Made by a program: the position numbers and the translations under genes. A stretch of 64,000 nt of DNA from Mucilaginibacter agri (GTDB lineage: Bacteria; Bacteroidota; Bacteroidia; Sphingobacteriales; Sphingobacteriaceae), in contig NZ_WWEO01000043.1 of NCBI RefSeq assembly GCF_009928685.1, positions 186,001 to 250,000 on the forward strand. The letters are read 5' to 3'. The notes beneath the pieces were generated by a model that worked only from the letters and a program-made list of their open reading frames with translations, was not told the DNA's origin and searched no databases. Shown here in pieces: positions 32,701 through 39,545 of this stretch (its first letter is position 1; each line of letters begins with the position of its first letter).

Positions 32701-33216
32701 ATGGAAATTCAGGAAAATTTTGTGAATAAGGTGGCGCAGAGCGGATTAGTAACGCTAGACCCGGCTGATTTTTATCCGGCTGGCGAACGCGTTGTCTACG
32801 ATATAGCTGAGAACCTGTTCCACGGGTTAATATTGCGTGAAAAGGATTTCAGGGAGTTTGTTAAAGCACATGACTGGGCACAGTACCAGGATAAAATAGT
32901 TGGTATTACCTGTAGTGCCGATGCCATTGTACCGGCATGGGCATTTATGTTGCTTGCTAACCGTATTGCACCGTATGCCAAAGAAGTTGTTTTTGGTGAT
33001 GCTGATACGGTAGAGGCTAAGTTGTTTGAAAAACAAATAGAGAAAACCGATTTTGAGCAATATCGTGATCAACGCCTGGTAATTAAAGGTTGTGGCGATA
33101 TACCAGTACCTACGGCGGCTTACGTGGCATTAACCAGTAAGCTTACGCCGCTAGCCAAAAGCCTGATGTTTGGAGAGCCATGCTCTACCGTGCCTATTTA
33201 TAAAAGAAAAGACTAA
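32701..33216 (+). CDS. DUF2480 family protein
   Basis: This 171-residue soluble protein matches the Bacteroidota family DUF2480, with conserved LDPADFYPAGERVVYDIAENLFHGLILREKDFR, VGITCSADAIVPAWAFMLL and VIKGCGDIPVPTAAYVALTSKL segments. The cysteines (ITCSAD; KGCGD) and acidic residues are well spaced for a metal or nucleotide site, but no function is known. It is the first gene of a tight operon with DUF3108 (9-bp gap), DUF3109 (1-bp gap) and a small ORF (4-bp gap). Confidence 0.85.
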   Translation: MEIQENFVNKVAQSGLVTLDPADFYPAGERVVYDIAENLFHGLILREKDFREFVKAHDWAQYQDKIVGITCSADAIVPAWAFMLLANRIAPYAKEVVFGDADTVEAKLFEKQIEKTDFEQYRDQRLVIKGCGDIPVPTAAYVALTSKLTPLAKSLMFGEPCSTVPIYKRKD

Positions 33217-33225
33217 AGGTTATAG

Positions 33226-34011
33226 ATGAGGAAGGCTTTTTTTGCGCTGATACTTTTTTCCGGGTTTGTGTTACTGGCATTTAATCAGGTTACCATGCCC
33301 GATAAAATTGCTGATACGGCTTTTAAATCGGGTGAGTTGTTGAACTACAAAATGAAGTACGGCATTTTTACAGCTGCCGAAGCTCATTTGAAAATAGAGG
33401 ACAGCGAGGTAAACTTTAATGGTAAGCCAGCCTTCCATATTATTGCCGATGGCGCCACAGCTGGCAGCTTTGATGTGTTTTACAAAGTACGTAACCGTTA
33501 CGAATCTTATATAGACAAGGCCACCCTATTACCTTACTTATACACCGAAAACAGGCACGAAGGCAGCTGGCACCATACCGATAAAGTAACTTTTAACAGG
33601 GAGGATGATAAGATAACGGCTAATAGCGGCACTTATCCTTTCAGCGGTAAGGTGTTCGATTTTCCGTCGGCCTATTACTTTGCACGTAACCTGGATGTAT
33701 CAAAGTTGAAAACAGGGGAGACGTTTGATATGCGTTATTTTTTAGATAATGCCGTACAAACACTCAGCATTACCTTTATAGGCCGCGAAAAAGTAAAGTG
33801 TGCCCTAGGTACCTTTAACTGCTTAAAGTTTAACCCAACCATTATACCTGGTAAAATTTTCCGTAAGAATAGTAAGTTGTACCTTTGGATAACCGACGAT
33901 AATAACCGTATACCAGTTAAGGCCCATGTTGAAGTTGTGGTAGGCAGCCTTACCATGGAACTTACCGATGCAAAGGGGTTAAAATACCCATTAAACGCAG
34001 TAGCGAAATAA
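33226..34011 (+). CDS. DUF3108 domain-containing exported protein
   Basis: This 261-residue protein has an N-terminal signal sequence (KAFFALILFSGFVLLAFNQ) followed by a beta-rich DUF3108 domain: ADTAFKSGELLNYKMKYGIFTAAEAHLKI, TAGSFDVFYKVRNRYESYIDKATLLPYLYTENRHEG and a late IPVKAHVEVVVGSLTMELTDA strand. It is predicted to be periplasmic. The fold may resemble the lipid/LPS-binding beta-sheet families (LolA/LolB-like), but this is a guess. It is the second gene in the DUF2480 operon, and function is unknown. Confidence 0.82.
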   Translation: MRKAFFALILFSGFVLLAFNQVTMPDKIADTAFKSGELLNYKMKYGIFTAAEAHLKIEDSEVNFNGKPAFHIIADGATAGSFDVFYKVRNRYESYIDKATLLPYLYTENRHEGSWHHTDKVTFNREDDKITANSGTYPFSGKVFDFPSAYYFARNLDVSKLKTGETFDMRYFLDNAVQTLSITFIGREKVKCALGTFNCLKFNPTIIPGKIFRKNSKLYLWITDDNNRIPVKAHVEVVVGSLTMELTDAKGLKYPLNAVAK

Positions 34012-34012
34012 G

Positions 34013-34591
34013 ATGATAGAAGTTGGAAGTGTATTGCTGCACGAGGATGTAGTGAAAGAGAATTTTGTTTGTAACCTTAACAAGTGCAAGGGCGCCTGCT
34101 GTATAGAGGGCGACTCGGGTGCGCCGCTTAACCACGATGAGTTGGGCATACTGAGCGAGATCTATCCGAAGGTTAAGCCTTTTATGACAGCTAAGGGTAT
34201 TAAAGCTATTGAAGAACAAGGAACCCATGTAACCGATTTCGATGGTGACTATACCACCCCTTGCGTTGATACCAATAAAGAGTGTGCTTACGTAACCTGG
34301 GAAAATGGCATAACCAAATGTGCCATTGAAAAAGCCTACGAACAAGGTGTGATAAGCTGGCAAAAGCCTATCTCTTGTCACTTATATCCAATCCGTATTA
34401 CAGCTTATCCCGAGTTTGATGTATTGAACTATGATCGCTGGAATATTTGCAGCCCGGCATGTTCATTTGGTAATGAGTTGAAGGTAAAAGTACACGAGTT
34501 TTTAAAAGGACCACTGATCCGCAAGTACGGTGCCGAATGGTATGCAGAACTGGAAGATTTTTTAGAAGGCGCAGACCTATCGCATTTATAA
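34013..34591 (+). CDS. DUF3109 family cysteine-rich protein
   Basis: This 192-residue protein has ten cysteines. Four are in CNLNKCKGACC near residue 22, three lie around CVDTNKECAYVTWENGITKC, one is in ISCHLYPIRI and two are in CSPACSFG. This matches DUF3109 in the YkgJ-like group of putative zinc- or iron-sulfur-binding proteins, cytosolic by lack of a signal peptide. It starts 1 bp after the DUF3108 stop (TAAG-ATG), so it is translationally coupled. The tight cysteine arrangement makes a metal cluster likely; reaction unknown. Confidence 0.85.
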   Translation: MIEVGSVLLHEDVVKENFVCNLNKCKGACCIEGDSGAPLNHDELGILSEIYPKVKPFMTAKGIKAIEEQGTHVTDFDGDYTTPCVDTNKECAYVTWENGITKCAIEKAYEQGVISWQKPISCHLYPIRITAYPEFDVLNYDRWNICSPACSFGNELKVKVHEFLKGPLIRKYGAEWYAELEDFLEGADLSHL

Positions 34592-34595
34592 TATC

Positions 34596-34889
34596 ATGAC
34601 AGCCCAGATCATCACCGAGATACAAAAGATAGCCTCTGGCAGCCACGATTGCCTTGTGGTAGAAGATCTCGACCAGCATGTAACCGCATCTCCAGACGAT
34701 GAACCAGAAACCCTGCGCGATTTTATCCGGTCGGCATTCTCAAACATTGGGATAGAAGTAGAGTTCAGCGGAAAGGGAATTAACGAGCGTGGCGTTGTAA
34801 TAGATATAGACGAAGACCGTTTCGAAGCCTTGGGGCTGGATGTAAACACTTTGAGGTTTGGACAAACGGTAGTGAAGGCAAAGCAGTAA
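34596..34889 (+). CDS. Small ORF with similarity to the C-terminus of GDP-mannose 4,6-dehydratase
   Basis: This 97-residue ORF starts 4 bp after the DUF3109 gene. Its first 38 residues are unrecognised (acidic). Residues 40-94 (RDFIRSAFSNIGIEVEFSG, then INERGVVIDIDEDRF, then LRFGQTVVK) look like the region just before the DPRYFRPTEVE motif of GDP-mannose dehydratase. The ORF stops exactly where that motif would begin, and the whole N-terminal Rossmann domain is missing. It is either a gene remnant or a small protein built from this segment. It cannot be an active dehydratase. The GIY-YIG element begins 26 bp after its stop. The similarity is from my memory of the family, not a search. Confidence 0.5.
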   Translation: MTAQIITEIQKIASGSHDCLVVEDLDQHVTASPDDEPETLRDFIRSAFSNIGIEVEFSGKGINERGVVIDIDEDRFEALGLDVNTLRFGQTVVKAKQ

Positions 34890-34914
34890 GGCAAGAGATT
34901 CGGGACTTTACTAA

Positions 34915-35353
34915 TTTGTCATTCAGAGCGATAGCGAAGAATCTTATGCGTATTTTGGGTCTAAGCCAGTATAGGCGGCCATTCCATGATATCTTTATTT
35001 AAAAAGCGCCAAAGTGGATTTTCTTGTTCAATTAGTTTTGCTTTCTTTTCACGGGACCAACCTTTAATTTCTTTTTCTCGTTCTATTGCGTGATCTATAT
35101 ATTGATGCCTTTCTAACCATACCAAATAGTAACACTTATATTTAGATGTGAAGCTGTTTTTTGAATCAGTGTTGAAGTAGTGCTCATATAATCTTCTGCC
35201 AAGATCATTTGTTACGCCTGTGTATAATACAGTTTTGCTTGAATTTGTAAGAATATAAGTGAAAAAGTTGTAATTAGGCATAACCTAATATAACGCTTTG
35301 CATGCGAACTAACATAGTGTAGAAGATTCTTCGCTGGCGCTCTGAATGGCAAA
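34915..35353. mobile_element. Candidate mobile element: GIY-YIG gene between inverted repeats
   Basis: A 31-bp repeat at 34915-34945 is found inverted at 35323-35353 with three mismatches. Reading inwards both have TTTG, then CATTCAGAGCG, two differing bases (AT or CC), then AGCGAAGAATCTT. Between them lies a single gene, the GIY-YIG nuclease (16 bp from one repeat, 41 bp from the other). No target duplication is visible outside. The right end touches the dxs terminator, so the element sits neatly in the gap after dxs. Related repeats are, to my knowledge, common and scattered in Bacteroidota genomes, which suggests a REP-like family with a nuclease-coding master copy. Confidence 0.6.
34961..35281 (-). 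CDS. Single-domain GIY-YIG endonuclease (YhbQ/UPF0213 type)
   Basis: This 106-residue protein consists only of a GIY-YIG domain. FTYILTN (Tyr9) stands for the GIY strand and LYTGVTNDLGRRLYEH for the YIG strand with the catalytic Tyr20, Arg29/30 and His34. IEREKEIKGWSREKKAKLI (residues 66-84) carries the likely metal-binding Glu69, and ENP (Asn88) ends the fold. These residues support an active DNA endonuclease. No DNA-binding domain is attached. It lies between inverted repeats and has no partner gene. It is not UvrC, which is about 600 residues long. Its role may be cutting or moving the flanking repeat, which is an inference. Confidence 0.88.
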   Translation of the reverse strand: MPNYNFFTYILTNSSKTVLYTGVTNDLGRRLYEHYFNTDSKNSFTSKYKCYYLVWLERHQYIDHAIEREKEIKGWSREKKAKLIEQENPLWRFLNKDIMEWPPILA

Positions 35354-35383
35354 AAACCACTTAGCGACATGCCAAGTGGTTTT
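35351..35383 (-). terminator. Intrinsic terminator of dxs
   Basis: A 10-bp stem (35353-35362 / 35374-35383, AAAACCACTT/AAGTGGTTTT) is followed on the minus strand by a T-run. It starts 33 bp after the dxs stop and touches the right inverted repeat of the GIY-YIG element. Confidence 0.8.
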
Positions 35384-35399
35384 ATATATCTTAATTCCT

Positions 35400-35413
35400 G
35401 ATTCCTGATTCTC
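35400..35413. repeat. Dispersed repeat with GATTCCTGATTCTC core, copy 2
   Basis: This is an exact copy of 24309-24322, inside a short run of ATTCCTG words. It ends 2 bp from the dxs stop codon. Confidence 0.4.
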
Positions 35414-35415
35414 TT

Positions 35416-37344
35416 TTAAGAAGCAATAATATGCTGAGCCTGTTTAACGCCCATATCTTTAACCTTTTGTACAATGGCAGCAGCGTCGTAACCGCATTCG
35501 GCCCAAAGCTCGGGTTGTTCGCCGTGCTCTACGTATTTATCGGGGATGCCTAAACGTACAACGCGGGCGCTGTAATTATTATCGGCCATAAATTCCAATA
35601 CCGCGCTTCCCATGCCACCTTCAAGGCAACCATCTTCAACGGTAATTACATTGGTGTATTTCTGGAATACCTCGTGCAATAAAGCCTCGTCTAAAGGTTT
35701 AACAAAACGCAGATCGTAATGTGCAGGGTAGTAGCCATCTGCGTTAAGGGTGGCCGTAGCTTTAACGGCTTCGTTGCCAATGGCGCCGATTGTTAAAATT
35801 GCAATTTCTTCGCCGTCGCAAATTTTGCGGCCTTTACCAACAGGTATCGCTTTGAAAGGGCGTTTCCAGTCAACCATTACACCATTGCCACGTGGGTAGC
35901 GGATCACAAACGGACCCATATCTTCCAGCTGTGCAGTGTACATGAGGTTGCGGAGTTCTTCCTCATTCATTGGTGCAGATACCGTCATGTTTGGGATACA
36001 ACGCATGTAAGCCAGATCATAGGCGCCGTGGTGGGTAGGGCCGTCGGCACCAGCTAAGCCGGCACGGTCGAGGCATAGCACCACGTTTAATTTCTGGATA
36101 GCCACATCGTGCACCACCTGGTCGTAAGCGCGCTGCATAAAGCTGGAGTAAATGTTACAGAAAGGCACCAGACCTTGTGTAGCTAAACCAGCGCTAAATG
36201 TAACCGCATGCTGCTCGGCAATACCCACGTCGAAAGCGCGGTTAGGCATGGCCTTCATCATTAAATTTAACGATGAGCCAGATGGCATTGCAGGCGTAAT
36301 GCCCATTATCTTTTCATTCTGCTCGGCAAGCTCAATAATGGTGTGTCCAAACACATCCTGAAATTTAGGAGGCTGGGGCTTATCGTGCTGTGCCTTTTTA
36401 ATTTCGCCAGTAATTTTATCAAACAAACCGGGGGCATGCCACTTGGTTTGGTCTTTTTCGGCAAGTGCGTAGCCTTTACCTTTAACGGTAACACAGTGCA
36501 AAAGCTTAGGGCCTGGAATCTGGCTTAAATCGCGGATAACCTTTACTAAATGCTTTACATCGTGCCCATCGGTGGGGCCAAAATATCTGAATTGAAGCGC
36601 TTCGAAGAAATTGCTTTGTTTAAGCAGGGTTCCTTTAATGCTCTTCTCTAATTTCTTAGCTATTTTAAATGCATCGGGCCCAACCTGCGATAGTTTGCCC
36701 AATACAAATGCAATATCATCCCTAAAACGGTTGTATGGTTTAGAGGTGGTAATGTCTGTTAAATATTCTTTCAGCGCACCAACGTTGGGGTCAATCGACA
36801 TGCAGTTGTCGTTCAATATCACTAATATGTTGGTGTTTTCGATACCTGCATGGTTAAGTGCTTCGAAGGCCATTCCGGCAGTCATGGCACCATCGCCAAT
36901 TACGGCAACGTGCTGGCGGTCGTTCTCGCCTTTGTAGTGCGAAGCCACAGCCATACCCAAAGCAGCCGAAATAGATGTTGACGAGTGCCCTACACCAAAA
37001 GTATCATATAAGCTTTCAGATCGTTTAGGGAAACCGCTGATGCCGCCATAAATACGGTTGGTATGGAAATTATCGCGACGACCGGTTAGTATTTTGTGGC
37101 CGTAAGCCTGGTGGCCAACATCCCACACCAATTGGTCGTAAGGGGTGTTTAGCGCATAATGCAGTGCAACGGTTAGTTCCACTACACCAAGGCTTGCCGC
37201 AAAGTGGCCACCATTTACCGAAACTTCGTCAACAATATACTGGCGTAACTGCTGGCAAATAAGCTCGAGATCGTCTTCACTAAACTGCTTTAAATCAGCG
37301 GGTGAGTTAATTTTTTGTAGTAAATCTCCGGCGGGTACTTGCAT
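35416..37344 (-). CDS. dxs: 1-Deoxy-D-xylulose-5-phosphate synthase
   Basis: This 642-residue thiamine-diphosphate enzyme condenses pyruvate and glyceraldehyde 3-phosphate in the first step of the MEP isoprenoid pathway. Visible motifs are WDVGHQAYGHKILTGRRD, the TPP/Mg motif VIGDGAMTAGMAFEALNHAG...LNDN, FDVGIAEQHAVTFSAGLA (catalytic Glu near residue 370), DRAGLAGADGPTHHGAYDLAY and the transketolase C-terminal RYPRGNGV ... LDEALL. Length is normal. It is transcribed alone on the minus strand, with a terminator, and is divergent from scpA. Confidence 0.97.
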   Translation of the reverse strand: MQVPAGDLLQKINSPADLKQFSEDDLELICQQLRQYIVDEVSVNGGHFAASLGVVELTVALHYALNTPYDQLVWDVGHQAYGHKILTGRRDNFHTNRIYGGISGFPKRSESLYDTFGVGHSSTSISAALGMAVASHYKGENDRQHVAVIGDGAMTAGMAFEALNHAGIENTNILVILNDNCMSIDPNVGALKEYLTDITTSKPYNRFRDDIAFVLGKLSQVGPDAFKIAKKLEKSIKGTLLKQSNFFEALQFRYFGPTDGHDVKHLVKVIRDLSQIPGPKLLHCVTVKGKGYALAEKDQTKWHAPGLFDKITGEIKKAQHDKPQPPKFQDVFGHTIIELAEQNEKIMGITPAMPSGSSLNLMMKAMPNRAFDVGIAEQHAVTFSAGLATQGLVPFCNIYSSFMQRAYDQVVHDVAIQKLNVVLCLDRAGLAGADGPTHHGAYDLAYMRCIPNMTVSAPMNEEELRNLMYTAQLEDMGPFVIRYPRGNGVMVDWKRPFKAIPVGKGRKICDGEEIAILTIGAIGNEAVKATATLNADGYYPAHYDLRFVKPLDEALLHEVFQKYTNVITVEDGCLEGGMGSAVLEFMADNNYSARVVRLGIPDKYVEHGEQPELWAECGYDAAAIVQKVKDMGVKQAQHIIAS

Positions 37345-37462
37345 TAAATCCTTTACACTATTTGAACTTACAAAGTAAGCTATTTATTTCCTAAAATAAC
37401 TGACAATGAAGGTTAAAAAATGTTTGATGCAATCAGTCTTCGCCTTTTAAATCTGAATAGCT

Positions 37463-37470
37463 TATTTTTG
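37463..37470 (+). promoter_or_regulatory. -7 promoter element of scpA
   Basis: TATTTTTG ends 8 nt before the ATG at 37479. Confidence 0.5.
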
Positions 37471-37478
37471 AGCTCTTT

Positions 37479-38234
37479 ATGTCTGAGGATCATTTCGAAA
37501 TAAGATTACCACAGTTTGAGGGACCGTTTGATCTGTTGCTGTTTTTTATCGAGCGCGATGAACTGGAGATCCGTGACATACCTATTGCGCGCATTACCGA
37601 CGATTTTCTGAACTATCTGCAGCAAATGAGCAGCCTCAATATGGAAGTAGCCAGCGAGTTTATTTTCGTAGCTGCTACCCTGATGCGTATTAAAGCTAAG
37701 ATGCTGTTGCCAAGGTACGATGCCGAAAGCGGCGGTGAGATTGACCCTAAAGAAGATCTGATCCAGAAACTGATAGAGTACAAGAAATTTAAGTTGATAT
37801 GTGAAGAGATGCGCCCCTTGGAAGAGGCGCGGTTGATGCAGGAAAAACGAGGCAATATTGCTTACGACCTGCAACAGGTAGAAGAAGTACCCCTGCCGGG
37901 CGAAGAATTAAGCACTATAACCCTTTACAGGCTGATGTTGGTTTACGAGCGTTTATCCAAACGCTATCTTAACCGTACCGAGCCCGTAACGCACACGGTT
38001 GTGCAATATCCATACACTATAGAGAAACAAAAGAAAGCGCTATCCGATCTGTTAGCTATTAACAAAAGGCTGGAATTTGCAACCATATCTAAAATGTCTG
38101 AAAATAAGGTACAATTTGTATATAATTTTCTAGCTTTATTAGAAATGTTGCAGCAGCAATTGGTTGATATACAGGTTGGAACAGGCTATAACAATTTTTG
38201 GGTATCAGCCACGGAAACCGCTGACCAGAACTAA
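37479..38234 (+). CDS. scpA: Segregation and condensation protein A
   Basis: This 251-residue kleisin of the SMC-ScpAB condensin has the family's N-terminal signature (FEIRLPQFEGPFDLLLFFIERDELEIRDIPIARITDDFLNYL) that binds the SMC neck. MEVASEFIFVAATLMRIKAKMLLP follows, with a linker and then a C-terminal winged-helix (KRLEFATISKMSENKVQFVYNFLALLEMLQQQLV) that binds the other SMC head. It is needed for chromosome compaction and segregation. scpB is not next to it, so the usual scpA-scpB pair is split here. glyA follows 24 bp later on the same strand, and the two may be cotranscribed. Confidence 0.95.
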   Translation: MSEDHFEIRLPQFEGPFDLLLFFIERDELEIRDIPIARITDDFLNYLQQMSSLNMEVASEFIFVAATLMRIKAKMLLPRYDAESGGEIDPKEDLIQKLIEYKKFKLICEEMRPLEEARLMQEKRGNIAYDLQQVEEVPLPGEELSTITLYRLMLVYERLSKRYLNRTEPVTHTVVQYPYTIEKQKKALSDLLAINKRLEFATISKMSENKVQFVYNFLALLEMLQQQLVDIQVGTGYNNFWVSATETADQN

Positions 38235-38258
38235 TACACATCGCTGTTTTTTAATTTT

Positions 38259-39530
38259 ATGAAAAGAGACAAATTAATTTTTAACCTGCTTGATGAAGAG
38301 CAGGATCGCCAGGAAAAAGGTTTAGAGCTTATTGCTTCAGAAAACTTCGTGAGCAAGCAGGTAATGGAAGCCGCAGGTTCTGTAGCTACCAACAAATATG
38401 CTGAAGGCTTACCGGGCAAGCGCTACTATGGTGGCTGCGAAGTGGTTGATGAGATCGAAACCATTGCAATTGAACGCGCAAAACAGTTGTTTAATGCAGT
38501 TTGGGTTAACGTACAGCCGCACTCTGGCGCACAAGCCAACGCTGCAGTAATGCTGGCCTGCTTACAACCAGGCGATAAAATTTTAGGTTTTGATTTGTCG
38601 CACGGTGGTCACTTAACCCATGGTTCGCCGGTTAACTTTTCTGGTAAATTATACGAGCCGCATTTCTACGGTGTAAAACAGGAGACCGGCTTAATTGATT
38701 ACGATCAGTTGAAAGCGGTTGCTTTAGAGCAACGCCCTAAAATGATCATCTGCGGTGCTTCGGCTTATTCACGCGATTGGGATTATGCATTCATCCGCGC
38801 GGTGGCCGATGAGGTTGGCGCTTTAGTTTTAGCAGATATTTCTCACCCGGCAGGCTTAATTGCACGTGGTTTATTGAGCGATCCGCTTCCGCATTGCCAT
38901 ATCGTTACCACTACTACCCACAAAACCTTGCGCGGCCCACGTGGCGGTATGATTATGATGGGCCAGGATTTCGAAAACCCATGGGGTTTAAAAACTCCAA
39001 AAGGCGAAGTGCGTATGATGTCGGCATTGTTAGATTCTGCTGTTTTCCCTGGCACACAAGGCGGCCCGTTAGAGCACATTATTGCCGCTAAAGCTGTAGC
39101 CTTTGGCGAAGCTCTAAGCGATGATTACATGAAATACATTGTACAGGTCAAAAAGAATGGTGCGGCTATGGCCAAGGCACTTACAGACTTGGGTTATAAT
39201 ATCATATCAGGCGGTACCGACAATCATTTGATCTTAATCGATCTCCGTAATAAAAATATTACCGGTAAAGCAGCTGAAGAAGCTTTAGGTGAAGCAGATA
39301 TCACTGTAAACAAAAATATGGTGCCTTTTGACGATAGATCGCCGTTTGTAACATCGGGTATCCGTGTGGGTACAGCGGCCATTACAACCAGGGGTTTTAA
39401 AGAAAAACACATGGAAGACATCGTAGCCCTAATAGACAGCGTTATTAACAATCACGATAAAGAACATTCTTTAAAGAAAATACGTAAACAAGTTCATCTG
39501 CTTACCGAGAAATTTCCGTTATATAAGTAA
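38259..39530 (+). CDS. glyA: Serine hydroxymethyltransferase
   Basis: This 423-residue PLP enzyme interconverts serine and glycine with transfer of a one-carbon unit to tetrahydrofolate. Motifs are [65 protein letters not shown] and the PLP-lysine motif [17 protein letters not shown] (Lys near residue 230). [15 protein letters not shown] and the C-terminal [11 protein letters not shown] follow. Length is normal. It precedes the large histidine kinase gene by 15 bp. The glycine and formyl groups it makes feed purine synthesis, for which purQ is also in this window, but the genes are not linked. Confidence 0.97.
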   Translation: MKRDKLIFNLLDEEQDRQEKGLELIASENFVSKQVMEAAGSVATNKYAEGLPGKRYYGGCEVVDEIETIAIERAKQLFNAVWVNVQPHSGAQANAAVMLACLQPGDKILGFDLSHGGHLTHGSPVNFSGKLYEPHFYGVKQETGLIDYDQLKAVALEQRPKMIICGASAYSRDWDYAFIRAVADEVGALVLADISHPAGLIARGLLSDPLPHCHIVTTTTHKTLRGPRGGMIMMGQDFENPWGLKTPKGEVRMMSALLDSAVFPGTQGGPLEHIIAAKAVAFGEALSDDYMKYIVQVKKNGAAMAKALTDLGYNIISGGTDNHLILIDLRNKNITGKAAEEALGEADITVNKNMVPFDDRSPFVTSGIRVGTAAITTRGFKEKHMEDIVALIDSVINNHDKEHSLKKIRKQVHLLTEKFPLYK

Positions 39531-39545
39531 AAGTGATGAAATGAA

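Noticed and set aside
34961..35281. GIY-YIG gene as a UvrC-type repair subunit paired with uvrB
   Set aside because: It is a single GIY-YIG domain of 106 residues; UvrC has about 600 residues with further domains. uvrB is 17 kb away and separately transcribed.
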